Source: Kocuria tytonis
GTDB lineage: Bacteria; Actinomycetota; Actinomycetes; Actinomycetales; Micrococcaceae
NCBI RefSeq assembly: GCF_003226895.2
Contig: NZ_PNJG02000001.1
Span: 930,001 to 994,000 of the forward strand
Direction: 5' to 3'
Length of the DNA: 64,000 bases
Positions 35,088-44,263 of this stretch are shown piece by piece; the first letter of the stretch is position 1; every line of letters begins with the position of its first letter. The notes under the pieces are model-generated. The model was not told the DNA's origin, made no database searches, and worked only from the letters and a program-made list of their open reading frames with translations. The position numbers and the translations under genes are program-made.

Positions 35088-35209
35088 GTAAAAATTTACA
35101 GGCGCACGGACCCGTTCAGGGGGCAACCCTTCGCAGACCCGCTTCCGACAACCCTCGGGGGCGCGGGCGGCAGACCGCCCCGGTGCTGAAGCACTCTAGA
35201 GTGACTTCC

Positions 35210-36103
35210 ATGTCTGATCACCGGGACTCCCCCGCAGCCGACGACCGCGAAAACCTCCGCATCCCCGTGGGGTCCGGCACCGTGGCCGGCCACCTGTGGC
35301 TGCCCGCGGAGGGCCCGAGCGGCGTCGTCGTCGTGCACCCCGCCACGGCCACTCCCGAGCGGTTCTACACCGGGTTCGCGCAGTACCTCGCATCGCGCGG
35401 GCTCGCCGCCGTGACGTACGACTACCGCGGCACGGGCGCGTCCGGGAACCCTCGCGAGCATCGGGAGATCCGCATGCGCGACTGGATGGGTGGGGACGTC
35501 CCCGCGGTCGCCGCGTGGACCCGCGAGCGCTTCCCGGACCTGCCGGTCATGGCCGTGGGCCACAGCATCGGCGGCCACGCCATGGTGCTCGGGCACGGCA
35601 TCGAGGGCCTGGACCGCTTCGCGGTGGTCTCCTCCCACCTGGCGCACACCAGGACCATTGCGCCGCGCGCCGAGCGGTTGCGCGTGGCCGCCATGCTGCA
35701 TGCCGTGGGCCCCGCTCTGAGCCGGGCGCTGGGTTACATGCCCGGCAGACGGCTGGGCATCGGGGAGGACATGCCCACCGCGGCGATGATCGAGTGGGGC
35801 GCCTGGGCGCGCCGCCCGGGCTACTTCTTCGACGACCCGTCCATGGAGGCCACGTCCCGCGCCGCCTCGGTGACCCAGCAGGTGCTCGCCCTGGGCGCGT
35901 CCGACGACCCGTGGGCCAGCCCCGCCCAGATGCGCGCCCTGACCGATCGGCTCACCTCGGCGTCCGTGGAACACCGCACGTTCACCCCGGAGCAGCTGGG
36001 GGTCGCACGGATCGGGCACCACGGTCTATTCCGCCGCTCCGCCGCCGACGCCGTGTGGCCGGGTCTGGTGGACTGGCTCACCGCGCCGTCGGTCCAGGAC
36101 TGA
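35210..36103 (+). CDS. Alpha/beta hydrolase (COG4757-like)
   Basis: 297-residue serine hydrolase. The oxyanion region is VVVVHPATATPERFY, a DYRGTGASG turn follows strand 4, and the nucleophile elbow is VGHSIGGHA (Ser around residue 121). The acid lies in GASDDPWASP, and the histidine in IGHHGLFRRS near the end. ATG 35210 is chosen; earlier in-frame codons lie in the neighbouring promoter. It is divergent from the XRE/cupin operon. The substrate is unknown; no signal peptide. Confidence 0.78.
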   Translation: MSDHRDSPAADDRENLRIPVGSGTVAGHLWLPAEGPSGVVVVHPATATPERFYTGFAQYLASRGLAAVTYDYRGTGASGNPREHREIRMRDWMGGDVPAVAAWTRERFPDLPVMAVGHSIGGHAMVLGHGIEGLDRFAVVSSHLAHTRTIAPRAERLRVAAMLHAVGPALSRALGYMPGRRLGIGEDMPTAAMIEWGAWARRPGYFFDDPSMEATSRAASVTQQVLALGASDDPWASPAQMRALTDRLTSASVEHRTFTPEQLGVARIGHHGLFRRSAADAVWPGLVDWLTAPSVQD

Positions 36104-36219
36104 CCCGCTCCACCCGGACTGCCACTCGTGGCTCTCGCACGATGGAACAATGACGACGTTGTTCGCCACAAAGAGTGCTAGTGACTGTTATTCTCGTCAT
36201 TGACAGCGAGGAGGGGGTC

Positions 36220-36507
36220 ATGGCCGGCTACCACATCGAACGGCAGATGGCCGAGTTCGGGGCGCACATCCGCGGCTGGCGGCTGGTGCTGAACCTGACC
36301 GCGCAGCAGGTCTCCGAGCGCGCGGACATCACACGCGACACACTGCGCCGGGTGGAGAAGGGCGATCCCGGCGTCGGCTTCGGCAACGTGGCCCAGGTGC
36401 TGCGCGCGCTGGGCATCCTGGACATCGCCGTCCACGCGGTTGATCCCCTGGAGAGCGACGTGGGGCGCCTGCGCGCCGGCAATCTCACGAGGAAGCGCGC
36501 GCGATGA
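36220..36507 (+). CDS. HipB-like XRE antitoxin, orphan
   Basis: 95-residue helix-turn-helix protein (HIRGWRLVLNLTAQQVSERADITRDTLRRVEKGDPGVGFGNVAQVLRALG), typical of HipB, the DNA-binding antitoxin of HipA kinase toxins. ATG 36220 has GAGGAGGGGG upstream. Its stop overlaps an ATG at 36504, the arrangement expected for hipBA, but only a stump of hipA follows. The antitoxin may now act only as a repressor or be dispensable. Confidence 0.78.
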   Translation: MAGYHIERQMAEFGAHIRGWRLVLNLTAQQVSERADITRDTLRRVEKGDPGVGFGNVAQVLRALGILDIAVHAVDPLESDVGRLRAGNLTRKRAR

Positions 36508-36641
36508 CGACGCTCGAGGTCTTCAGCTCACCACGTCACCCGAGCGCCCCTGGCCCGGGACGCGCCTCACTCTCCGCGAGCGCCTCGACAAACGGGACAG
36601 ACGACTATGTGGGCCAGGGATCAGACGCGAGCCGCCCGTAG
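36504..36641 (+). pseudogene. HipA N-terminal stump
   Basis: The 45-codon frame begins MTTLEVF, which fits a HipA N-terminus coupled to hipB by ATGA, but everything after that is Ser/Pro-rich sequence unlike HipA. It stops inside the convergent GNAT gene. I infer that a deletion removed most of hipA (normally over 400 residues). Confidence 0.5.
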
Positions 36642-37135
36642 GTCTCCACATCCACACGGGCCCCGTCGATCAAGAACTTTCCCCGTTCCGTCCCCTCCCT
36701 CACGAAGCCGGCGGACCGGGCGACAGCCCCGGACGCCGGGTTGTTCACTCGATGGCCCAGCTCCAGTCGTTCCACACCACGCTCTGACAACGCCCAGTCG
36801 GCAACCGTGGCCGCTGCCCGTGCGGTCCATCCCCGGCCCCGCGCGCTGACGGCCGTCCAGTACCAGAACCAGCCGCTCTTGTTCTGCTCGTCGATGGTGA
36901 TGCCAATGAGGCCCACGAGAATCGACCCCTCGCACAGCGCCCAGGCAGCGCCTGATGCGGGATCGCTGACAGTGCGGACGTATTGTTCGGCTTCCACAAG
37001 GGTTCGAACGGTCCCCTGACGAGCCATCTCCGGGTCGGAAACGAACGCCGCCAGGACCTGCGGTGCGTCCTCCGCGCGAAGGAACCGAAGGCGCGGACCC
37101 GGCGGGGCGATGCAGGTGGCCAGTGACTGTGCCAT
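36605..37135 (-). CDS. GNAT acetyltransferase, RimJ/RimL type
   Basis: 176-residue N-acetyltransferase. LRFLRAEDAPQVLAAFVSDPEMAR begins the fold, WFWYWTAVSARGRGWTARAAATVADWAL contains the acetyl-CoA loop (RGRGWTA), and RLELGHRVNNPASGAVARSAGFVREG is the RimJ/RimL signature (N-x-x-S-x-x-V-x-x-x-x-G-F). ATG 37135 gives the standard length. It sits between hipA debris and an L-lactate permease fragment, so its own context is disturbed. Substrate unknown. Confidence 0.82.
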   Translation of the reverse strand: MAQSLATCIAPPGPRLRFLRAEDAPQVLAAFVSDPEMARQGTVRTLVEAEQYVRTVSDPASGAAWALCEGSILVGLIGITIDEQNKSGWFWYWTAVSARGRGWTARAAATVADWALSERGVERLELGHRVNNPASGAVARSAGFVREGTERGKFLIDGARVDVETYGRLASDPWPT

Positions 37136-37246
37136 GACGGGCTCCTCGGGAGGCTGGTCGGAGAACCCAGTATCACCCGTGGGACACCGTCCCGGGCGAA
37201 CGGCGGCCCGCACCGGCGTGAGGGCGGGCATCGCGGCGGAGGCCTG

Positions 37247-37463
37247 CCCGGCGGTGTTGGTGCCCACCAGCAGGGCGGGGCTCGCACCGATGCCCTGCGC
37301 GATGGCCACCTGGAGCGGGCCGAACAGGGTGTTGTAGTTGACCACCGACCCCGTGAGGAACACGCCGATCCAGTCGGTCACGGGCGCAATGAGCGGGAAC
37401 ACCGGCGCCGACCACCGCAGAGGCGGGAATGCGGAACACGAGCAGCGCCACGAGGGCCTGCCA
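37247..37463 (-). pseudogene. L-lactate permease (lctP) fragment
   Basis: One frame contains FPLIAPVTDWIGVFLTG, then NYNTLFGPLQVAIAQGIG and LLVGTNTAG, matching a conserved stretch of LctP (GxxGVFxTGSxTxxNxLFGxLQ). A second frame just upstream (WQALVALLVF, 37463-37434) could be the preceding helix, implying a frameshift. Only about 70 of some 550 residues remain, and the GKMISPQ motif that should follow is gone. Confidence 0.6.
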
Positions 37464-37507
37464 CCGCGGGTGCCCGCCCGGGATCCGAGCGGGCACCCGC
37501 GGTGGGC
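37463..37507 (-). terminator. 17-bp hairpin terminator after thiC
   Basis: CCACCGCGGGTGCCCGC (37463-37479) pairs exactly with 37491-37507 around an 11-base loop, 38 bases after the thiC stop. Confidence 0.8.
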
Positions 37508-37544
37508 TGGACGCACACCCGGCCGAGCGGCGTCGTCCTGCGTG

Positions 37545-38840
37545 TCAGGGAGTGGCCGTGTCCGGCTCCCGCAGCGCGGGCTCCGGGAGGTAGACCTGCC
37601 CTCCGACCGCCAGGAACTCCTGGCTCTTGCGCTGCATGCCCGCGATCGCCGCCTGGTTGTCGGCGCTGCCGTAGGTGTCCCGGATGTCCTGCGAGATGCG
37701 CATGGAGCAGAACTTGGGCCCGCACATCGAGCAGAAGTGGGCGGTCTTGGCGGGCTCGGCGGGCAGGGTCTCGTCGTGGTACTCCTGCGCGGTGACCGGG
37801 TCCAGGCCCAGCCCGAACTGGTCCCGCCAGCGGAACTCGGAGCGCGCCTTGGACAGCGCGTCGTCCCGTTCCGTGGCGAGCGGGCCCAGCGTGTAGAACG
37901 GCGCGCCGTCGCACAGCTCCTGCTGGCGCTCCACGTTCTCGCGGGTCTTGTGCAGCGGGATGTGGCCGGGACCCTCCACCATCACCTGCACGTCGTGCTC
38001 CCAGGCACGTTTGGTCAGCTCGGCGAACTGGGCGGCGTCGTTGGCGTCCCCGTCCACCTTCTCGAGCGCCTGGTAGATGGGCACCGTGCCGATGGGAATG
38101 GGCGAGTTGCGCAGGATCCACTCGCGCGTGGTGTGGATGTCGTTGCCCGTGGAGAGGTCCATGAGCGTGTCCGCACCCCACTTGGCGGCCCATTCCAGCT
38201 TGGCCACCTCCTCGCTGATGGAGCTGGTCACCGCCGAGTTGCCGATGTTCGCGTTCACCTTCACCAGGAACTGGCGCCCGATGACCATGGGCTCGGACTC
38301 CGGGTGGTTCACGTTCAGGGGGATCACCGCGCGGCCGGCGGTCACCTCCTGGCGCACCAGCTCCACGTCGCACTGCTCCCGCAGCGCCACGAAGCGCATC
38401 TCCGGGGTCACGACGCCGCGGCGCGCGTAGTGCATCTGGGTCACCGTCCTGCCGGGCCGGGCCCGCCGGGGCTCCGGCTTCCTCCCCCGCCACTGCTGCG
38501 ACGGTGCACCGCGGCGCACGGCGCTGCGGCCGTCGTCCTCGAGCTTCCGACCGCGGGCCTCGTGGACCCCCGTGTCGTCGCGCTCCTCGATCCACGGCGC
38601 CCGCCAGGGCTCCAGCCCCTCCTCCGGGACACTGCCCGGACCCATGGTGCGGTACACCCGCAACGGGTCATTGGGTGTGCCGTCCGGGGCGTCCAGCTGG
38701 TGGATCTCCGTGACCGGAACCTGGATGCCGTGCTCCGTGTCCTCGACCCAGCTGAGGCGGTGGGACTCCTGCTGCTCGGACTGGTTTCCAGGGGTGGTGC
38801 TGCGTGTGTGGGGGCATGTGCAGACATGGCCGTTCCACAC
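37545..38840 (-). CDS. thiC: Phosphomethylpyrimidine synthase ThiC, internally deleted
   Basis: Radical-SAM enzyme converting aminoimidazole ribotide to the thiamine pyrimidine. Present are [85 protein letters not shown] and the C-terminal cluster motif CSMCGPKFC. Three blocks conserved in the family are missing in frame: about 90 residues after EKVDG (near 38050; includes HAGVLLRY, SRGGS and GDGLRPG), about six at FAEL-TK (near 38016), and about 65 after GPLAT (near 37872; includes GAAMI and YVTPKEHLGLP). At 431 codons it is far below the usual 550-630. Start unclear: GTG 38840 lies inside the riboswitch P1 stem, and ATG 38827 is in another frame. Probably inactive. Confidence 0.75.
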   Translation of the reverse strand: MWNGHVCTCPHTRSTTPGNQSEQQESHRLSWVEDTEHGIQVPVTEIHQLDAPDGTPNDPLRVYRTMGPGSVPEEGLEPWRAPWIEERDDTGVHEARGRKLEDDGRSAVRRGAPSQQWRGRKPEPRRARPGRTVTQMHYARRGVVTPEMRFVALREQCDVELVRQEVTAGRAVIPLNVNHPESEPMVIGRQFLVKVNANIGNSAVTSSISEEVAKLEWAAKWGADTLMDLSTGNDIHTTREWILRNSPIPIGTVPIYQALEKVDGDANDAAQFAELTKRAWEHDVQVMVEGPGHIPLHKTRENVERQQELCDGAPFYTLGPLATERDDALSKARSEFRWRDQFGLGLDPVTAQEYHDETLPAEPAKTAHFCSMCGPKFCSMRISQDIRDTYGSADNQAAIAGMQRKSQEFLAVGGQVYLPEPALREPDTATP

Positions 38841-38930
38841 TTCCTACGCCGGTACGAGCCGGTTCAGGTTCGACGGTCTCGGGCAGCACTGGCCCGATCT
38901 CAGCCCCCGTGTCTGGGGCTCCCGTGTGGA
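38834..38930 (-). promoter_or_regulatory. TPP riboswitch (thi box) upstream of thiC
   Basis: On the minus strand the conserved thi-box elements occur in order: GGGGGCUGAGAUCGGG, then GAACCUGAACCGG, then ACCGGCGUAGGAAG. P1 is formed by UCCACAC (38930-38924) with GUGUGGA (38840-38834). It should turn off thiC when thiamine pyrophosphate is abundant. Confidence 0.92.
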
Positions 38931-39093
38931 CGGTCACATGTCTAGCACAGATCCGCGGGTGGGGAAACGTCTTTCTTTGCGCTCAAGGTTGCTAGAGCGT
39001 CTTGTTCCTGAACGGCTCCTCACTAGAATCGTGCACATGTTCCGTCGCTGAGTTGCTCACTCTCTGCATCCCCATACCCAGAACGGAACAATC

Positions 39094-39603
39094 ATGCCCT
39101 CAGATCTTTTGCGTCTGTCCCTTGCGCCGACTGTCAGCGCGAGCGTTGATCGCCAGTCGAGCCAAATCGGAATCCGTCCTCTGGAGGCGGTCGACACAGC
39201 CGCCCTGGCGGAAGTGTATTTTGACAGCTACCCCCGAGGGGTTGCCGTCGACGATGTGGGGGCCGCCCGTAAAGACATCGAGTCCACATTCTGCGGGGAC
39301 TACGGGCGTCTGCGACTCGACGCCAGCGCAAGCGCCTGGCGTGGAAACCGGCTCGTCGGCGCTGTCATGGTGGTGGAGCGCTCGATCTGGGACAAGCATC
39401 TCGATGGCCCGTTCATCATTGAGCTGTTCGTGTCCCCCAGTTCCCGACGCGTGGGGGCTGGACGAGCTCTCCTGCAACACGCCATCGCCACATGTGTTGC
39501 CGCAGGCGATCCCGCCCTCAGTCTGCGATTCGGAGAGGGCACCTCCTCTGCCGCCATGAAGCTGTACCACGACCTCGGTTTCATCACTCACCCTGGCTCG
39601 TAA
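39094..39603 (+). CDS. GNAT family N-acetyltransferase
   Basis: 169-residue acetyltransferase. IRPLEAVDTAALAEVYFDSYPRG starts the fold, IIELFVSPSSRRVGAGRALLQHAI is motif A with the acetyl-CoA loop RRVGAGRA, and MKLYHDLGF is the C-terminal motif B. Codon use is less GC-biased than in neighbouring core genes, hinting at acquired DNA. No partner gene is adjacent. Substrate unknown. Confidence 0.75.
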   Translation: MPSDLLRLSLAPTVSASVDRQSSQIGIRPLEAVDTAALAEVYFDSYPRGVAVDDVGAARKDIESTFCGDYGRLRLDASASAWRGNRLVGAVMVVERSIWDKHLDGPFIIELFVSPSSRRVGAGRALLQHAIATCVAAGDPALSLRFGEGTSSAAMKLYHDLGFITHPGS

Positions 39604-39997
39604 CCACAGAAAGACTCACAGACGCTGGCCCCTGATGCTGGGCACCAACCATCCGTGCTCGGTCGTGACATCTCTCCCTGTTATTGGCTTTACCCCAAAA
39701 ATCCAAGGGAGCCCACAAAGTCTTTTTGGGAGCGGGTCAAAGCCCTACTGACTGTCCACGTCGCGGGCCGCGGTGGCTCTCCTATTGGTTGCCGTCGGCA
39801 ACCGATCCACACGGTGCCCTGGGCCGCTCGGTTCACGGCTGTCAGAGCTGGCGGCCCAGGGCGACGGCATTCACCGCGGTCAGCCAAAGGTGCTCTCCCC
39901 CACCCGTGGCAGTATCGTGACGCGCGAGGCGGATCGTTCCGTCACGGCCGCACCGCGCGCCGCCGCCGCCTTTGTCCGACAGAAGGTTTGTCCCCCA
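39604..39997. other. 394-base intergenic region
   Basis: Lower GC than its surroundings, with no ORF I can support. The only structure seen is a 7-bp hairpin GGTTGCC-GTC-GGCAACC at 39787-39803. It presumably contains the promoter of the following gene. Confidence 0.4.
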
Positions 39998-40510
39998 ATG
40001 GCCTTGACCGTCCGTAAAAAGCGCTTCATCAGGCGCATGCTCGGCTACGTCATAAACCCGGTCGGCGTGCGCTGGCGCACCTGGCGCGGCCGGGAGCAGC
40101 ACCACACGATCGGGAGCGTGGAGATCGTGCTGCCACCGGAGCACGACCTCCCCTTCTACCAGCGACGCGATCCCACGTACGACGCGTACGCCATTGGCCA
40201 CCTCGCCCGCCTCGCGGCCGGGGACCGCGTCGTCGTCGACTGGATCTCCCCCGAGTCCCTCCTGGCCATTCCCGCGCCCTACGGCGAGCGCCTGATCCAG
40301 GCCCTCGCCGAGAGCGGCCGCACACTGCTCGTCCACGACAACCTCGGACGCCGCATGGTGGAACTGCCGCCGGGTGACACCGCCGGGCTGCGGACCCCCT
40401 CCCGGTGGTTGCACGAACAGGTGGACGGCCACGTTGTGGTGCCGTACCTGGACGTCCGGGCACTGACCGATCGTGCGGCGCAGCTGCTGCAGACACCTGT
40501 GCGCCGCTAA
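39998..40510 (+). CDS. Hypothetical protein
   Basis: 170-residue soluble protein with a basic N-terminus (VRKKRFIRRMLGYVINPVGVRWRTWRG). The segment LPPEHDLPFYQRRDPTYDAY resembles the entry to FkbM-type methyltransferases, but the SAM-binding glycine motif that should follow is replaced by GDRVVVDWISPESLLAIP, so a methyltransferase call is not supported. ATG 39998 is the best start. It stands alone upstream of sdhC. Function not recognised. Confidence 0.6.
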   Translation: MALTVRKKRFIRRMLGYVINPVGVRWRTWRGREQHHTIGSVEIVLPPEHDLPFYQRRDPTYDAYAIGHLARLAAGDRVVVDWISPESLLAIPAPYGERLIQALAESGRTLLVHDNLGRRMVELPPGDTAGLRTPSRWLHEQVDGHVVVPYLDVRALTDRAAQLLQTPVRR

Positions 40511-40697
40511 ATCCAATGACCACACTTGAATTGCGCACATCCTGGAATCACCGATCGCTGATCTTTTCTCCCAGCAGCAGTCCTCACACCCCCGGTGGAT
40601 GCACGGCAATCAGCACTCTGCACCCCTGCCAGGAGTAGCGTGGAATTCACAGTCGGCGACATCGTGGACGCAGTTCAGGCACGGGGGAAGGACAGTC

Positions 40698-41420
40698 ATG
40701 ACGGCAACCCTGCAGAGGCGGCAACAAACAGCGTCCCCGCCGCGCAGAAGACTGCCGATATCCAATTTCGCGGCGAAAACCACCATGGCTCTCACCGGGC
40801 TCATTTTCGTGGGATTCGTGTTCGTCCACATGTACGGCAACCTGCACATCTACCGGGGCCAGGAGGAGTTCGACCACTACGCCCACTGGTTGCGCGAGCT
40901 GCTGATGCCGCTGGTTCCCTACGAGGGCGTGCTGTGGATCCTCCGCGCGGTGCTGGTGACCAGTCTGGTCCTGCACGTCGGGGGCGGACTCCTGCTGTGG
41001 ACACGCGCCCGCCGTGCCCGCGGGCCGTTCCGCCGTTCCGGGCTGACGCGCGGCGAAGCCTGGATGGCGCGGTCCATGCTGGGCACGGGCATCGTGATCC
41101 TGCTGTTCGTGGTCTTCCACGTCCTCGACCTCACCCTGGGTGCACAACCCGCGGCCACGGACACGTTCGAGGCGGGTTCGGCCTATGCCAACCTGGTCGC
41201 CAGCTTCCAACGTCCCCTGGTCTCCGGTTTCTACATCCTCACCATGCTCGTGCTCACCGTGCATGTGGCCCACGGCACGTGGACCGCCGCCAACGACCTC
41301 GGTGCCACGGGCAGGCGGCTGCGCCAGGTCGCGGCCTGGGTGGCCGGGCTGGTGGCGATCGCCGTCTGCGTGGGCAACGTGACCATCCCCCTCGTGGTTC
41401 TGCTGGGAGTGATTCAGTGA
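40698..41420 (+). CDS. sdhC: Succinate dehydrogenase cytochrome b subunit
   Basis: 240-residue membrane anchor with five helices, the fused b558 type found in Gram-positive bacteria (one polypeptide instead of SdhC plus SdhD). Conserved histidines for heme ligation occur in FVFVHMYGNLHIY, LVLHVGGGLLLW, VVFHVLDL and TVHVAHGTW. ATG 40698 follows GAAGGAC. The stop overlaps the sdhA start by one base. It transfers electrons between the FeS subunit and menaquinone. Confidence 0.93.
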   Translation: MTATLQRRQQTASPPRRRLPISNFAAKTTMALTGLIFVGFVFVHMYGNLHIYRGQEEFDHYAHWLRELLMPLVPYEGVLWILRAVLVTSLVLHVGGGLLLWTRARRARGPFRRSGLTRGEAWMARSMLGTGIVILLFVVFHVLDLTLGAQPAATDTFEAGSAYANLVASFQRPLVSGFYILTMLVLTVHVAHGTWTAANDLGATGRRLRQVAAWVAGLVAIAVCVGNVTIPLVVLLGVIQ

Positions 41421-43414
41421 TGACTCCATCCACGACTGGCTCAGCGCAGGCCCTGCTCGAGGAGCTGCGCACCGTGGGCTCGGACCTCCCCGGTCTCGAC
41501 ACGCAAGTTCCCGCGTCCCAGATCTGGGCGGACCGGCGGCTGCACTACCGCCTGGTCTCGCCGCTGAACCGCCGCAAGTTCACGGTCATCGTGGTCGGCA
41601 CGGGTCTCGCGGGGGCGGGCGCCGCCGCGGCCCTCGGGGAGCTCGGGTACAACGTGGAGTCCTTCACGTTCCACGACGCCCCGCGGCGAGCGCACTCGGT
41701 GGCGGCCCAGGGCGGCATCAACGCGGCCCGCGCCCGCACGGTGGACAACGACTCCGTGGCCCGGTTCGTGAAGGACACCGTCAAGGGCGGAGACTTCCGG
41801 GGCCGTGAGGCGGATGCCTGGCGCCTGGCCGAGGAGAGCGTGCGGGTCATCGACCACATGAACGCGATCGGTGCGCCCTTCGCCCGCGAGTACGGCGGCC
41901 AGCTGGCCACCCGCTCGTTCGGTGGCGTGCAGGTCTCCCGCACGTACTACACCCGCGGGCAGACAGGTCAGCAGCTGCAGGTGGCCGCCGCCCAGGCGCT
42001 GCTGCGGCAGGTCTCCACGGGGCAGGTGAACCTGCACACGCGCACGGAGATGCTGGACCTGATCGTCGCGGACGGCCGCGCCCAGGGCATCGTGGTGCGC
42101 GACCTCGTCACGGGAAAGATCTCCGCGGTCACCGGCGACGCCGTGGTGCTGGCCACCGGCGGCTACGGCAACGTGTACTACCGCTCCACCCTGGCCAAGA
42201 ACTCGAACGTGACGGCCGCGTTCCGGGCCCACCGGCGGGGCGCGCTGTTCGCCAACCCGTGCTTCATCCAGTTCCATCCCACGGCACTGCCCGTCTCCAG
42301 CGAGTGGCAGTCCAAGACCACGCTGATGAGCGAGTCCCTGCGCAACGACGGCCGCATCTGGGTCCCCGTGCAGCCGGGCGACGACCGCGCACCCAACGAC
42401 ATTCCCGAGGACGAGCGCGACTACTACTTGGAACGCCGGTACCCGGCCTTCGGCAACCTCACGCCCCGTGACGTCGCCAGCCGTGCGGCGCGCACCGAGA
42501 TCGACGCGGGCCGCGGCGTCGGGCCCCTGAAGAACTCGGTGTACCTGGACTTCCGGGACGCGATCGAGCGGCTTGGGAAGAAAGTGATCGCCGAGCGCTA
42601 CGGCAACCTCTTCGAGATGTACTCGGACGCCACGGGCGAGGACCCGTACAAGGAGCCCATGCGCATTGCGCCCGGCGCGCACTTCGCCATGGGCGGGCTG
42701 TGGAGCGACTACGACATGATGACGTCGGTCCCCGGCCTGTTCGTGGGCGGCGAGGCCGGCTGGGGCTACCACGGGGCCAACCGCCTGGGCGCCAACTCGC
42801 TGCTCTCGGCGTGCGTGGACGGCTGGTTCACGCTCCCCTACTCGGTGCCCAACTACCTGGCCCCGCTGCTGGGCAAGAGAAAGCTGTCGGTGGACGACGA
42901 CGCCGTGCGCGCCGCGGTGGCCGAGGCCGAGGCCGGCGTGCAGGCCCTGATCAACATCGGCGGCACCCAGGGCCCCGAGCGTTTCCACCGCCGCCTGGGA
43001 GACCTGCTCTACGCGAAGTGCGGGGTCACCCGCTCCGCCGAGGGCCTCGTCGAGGGCCTGGAGGGCATCCGCGCGCTGCGCGAGGAGTTCTGGACGGACC
43101 TGCGCGTGCAGGGCCGCCCGGACGGTTTCAACCAGGAGCTCGAACGGGCCGGGCGCGTGGCCGACTACCTCGACATGGCCGAGCTCATGTGCCTGGACGC
43201 GCTGGACCGGGACGAGTCCTGCGGCGCGCACTTCCGGGACGAGCACCAGACCGAGGGCGGCGAGGCCCAGCGCGACGACGCCCACTGGCTCTTCGCCTCG
43301 GCCTGGGAACGCACCGCGTCCGACGACGCCGCCGCGCCCGGTCCGCGCTACGTGCGGCACCAGGAGCACCTGGAGTTCCCCAGCGTCCCGCCCGAGACCC
43401 GCGACTACCGATGA
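41420..43414 (+). CDS. sdhA: Succinate dehydrogenase flavoprotein subunit
   Basis: 664-residue FAD subunit that oxidises succinate to fumarate. The FAD site reads VVGTGLAGAGAAAALGE and AHSVAAQGGINAA, with the active-site histidine/arginine region QFHPTALPVSS and the C-terminal FAD contact GGEAGWGYHGANRLGANSLLSA. It belongs to the Gram-positive/epsilon-type SdhA group that pairs with one-piece cytochromes. Coupled to sdhC; sdhB follows after 13 bases. Confidence 0.95.
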   Translation: MTPSTTGSAQALLEELRTVGSDLPGLDTQVPASQIWADRRLHYRLVSPLNRRKFTVIVVGTGLAGAGAAAALGELGYNVESFTFHDAPRRAHSVAAQGGINAARARTVDNDSVARFVKDTVKGGDFRGREADAWRLAEESVRVIDHMNAIGAPFAREYGGQLATRSFGGVQVSRTYYTRGQTGQQLQVAAAQALLRQVSTGQVNLHTRTEMLDLIVADGRAQGIVVRDLVTGKISAVTGDAVVLATGGYGNVYYRSTLAKNSNVTAAFRAHRRGALFANPCFIQFHPTALPVSSEWQSKTTLMSESLRNDGRIWVPVQPGDDRAPNDIPEDERDYYLERRYPAFGNLTPRDVASRAARTEIDAGRGVGPLKNSVYLDFRDAIERLGKKVIAERYGNLFEMYSDATGEDPYKEPMRIAPGAHFAMGGLWSDYDMMTSVPGLFVGGEAGWGYHGANRLGANSLLSACVDGWFTLPYSVPNYLAPLLGKRKLSVDDDAVRAAVAEAEAGVQALINIGGTQGPERFHRRLGDLLYAKCGVTRSAEGLVEGLEGIRALREEFWTDLRVQGRPDGFNQELERAGRVADYLDMAELMCLDALDRDESCGAHFRDEHQTEGGEAQRDDAHWLFASAWERTASDDAAAPGPRYVRHQEHLEFPSVPPETRDYR

Positions 43415-43427
43415 GAGGACCATCCTC

Positions 43428-44177
43428 ATGAAACTCACGCTGAAAGTCTGGCGGCAGGAGTCCGGCGCCGAGGACGGGCACTTCGAGGAGTACCCGCTGG
43501 AGGGCGTGGGGCCCGAGTTCTCGCTGCTGGAGGCCCTGGACAAGCTCAACGACGACCTCGTGGCCCGCGGTGAGGACCCCGTGGCGTTCGACTCGGACTG
43601 CCGCGAGGGCATCTGCGGTGCGTGCGGCGTGACCGTGGACGGCAGGCCCCACGGCCCCCAGGAAAAGACGCCGTCCTGCCGGCAGCACCTGCGCTCCTTC
43701 GAGGACGGCGCCACCGTGCAGCTCGAGCCGTTCCGCAGCGGGGCGTTCCCCGTGGTCAAGGACCTCGCGGTGGACCGCAGCGCCCTGGACCGGGTGATCG
43801 AGGCCGGTGGCTTCGTGTCCACCTCCGTGGGCACCGCCCCGGATGCGGACGCCATTCCCGTGACCCACGAGTCCGCGGAGTGGGCCCTGGACCTGGCAGC
43901 GTGCATCGGCTGCGGTGCGTGCGTGGCCGCGTGCCCCAACGGTTCCGCGCAGCTGTTCGCCGGGTCCAAGACGATGCACCTGGCCACGCTGCCCTCCAGC
44001 CAGAAGGAGCGCAGCCGCCGGGCCAAGGGCATCACGCGCGCCGCCGAGGAGGAGTTCGGCCCGTGCTCGGTCTACGGCGAGTGCGCGGAGGTGTGCCCCG
44101 CGGGTATCCCGATCACCGCGATCGCCGGGCTCAATCGGGAGAAGCTGCGGCAGGTGCTGCGCAACAAGGACGACTGA
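43428..44177 (+). CDS. sdhB: Succinate dehydrogenase iron-sulphur subunit
   Basis: 249-residue electron-transfer subunit. The 2Fe-2S motif is CREGICGACGVTVDG (about residue 59 on). The 4Fe-4S and 3Fe-4S motifs follow as CIGCGACVAACP and CSVYGECAEVCPAGIPI. ATG 43428 has GAGAGGA upstream. It ends the sdhCAB operon and is followed by a strong hairpin. Confidence 0.95.
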   Translation: MKLTLKVWRQESGAEDGHFEEYPLEGVGPEFSLLEALDKLNDDLVARGEDPVAFDSDCREGICGACGVTVDGRPHGPQEKTPSCRQHLRSFEDGATVQLEPFRSGAFPVVKDLAVDRSALDRVIEAGGFVSTSVGTAPDADAIPVTHESAEWALDLAACIGCGACVAACPNGSAQLFAGSKTMHLATLPSSQKERSRRAKGITRAAEEEFGPCSVYGECAEVCPAGIPITAIAGLNREKLRQVLRNKDD

Positions 44178-44196
44178 CCCGCTCCCCCGACGACAG

Positions 44197-44240
44197 ACGA
44201 CGACGCTCGGTGCCCCTGGGAGGGTAGCGAGCGTCGTCGT
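44197..44240. terminator. Hairpin terminator between sdhB and DASS gene
   Basis: ACGACGACGCTCG (44197-44209) pairs exactly with 44228-44240. It lies 19 bases after sdhB and 23 bases after the convergent transporter stop, so it can serve both. Confidence 0.8.
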
Positions 44241-44263
44241 GCTGGCCGGGTTCGCCGTGCGGA

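Noticed and set aside
38441-38827. Separate small gene starting at ATG 38827
   Set aside because: Its product is Ser/Arg-rich shadow sequence of thiC after the first few residues; only the start codon may belong to thiC.
39998-40510. FkbM methyltransferase
   Set aside because: One short segment is reminiscent, but the SAM-binding glycine motif is absent, so I left it as hypothetical.
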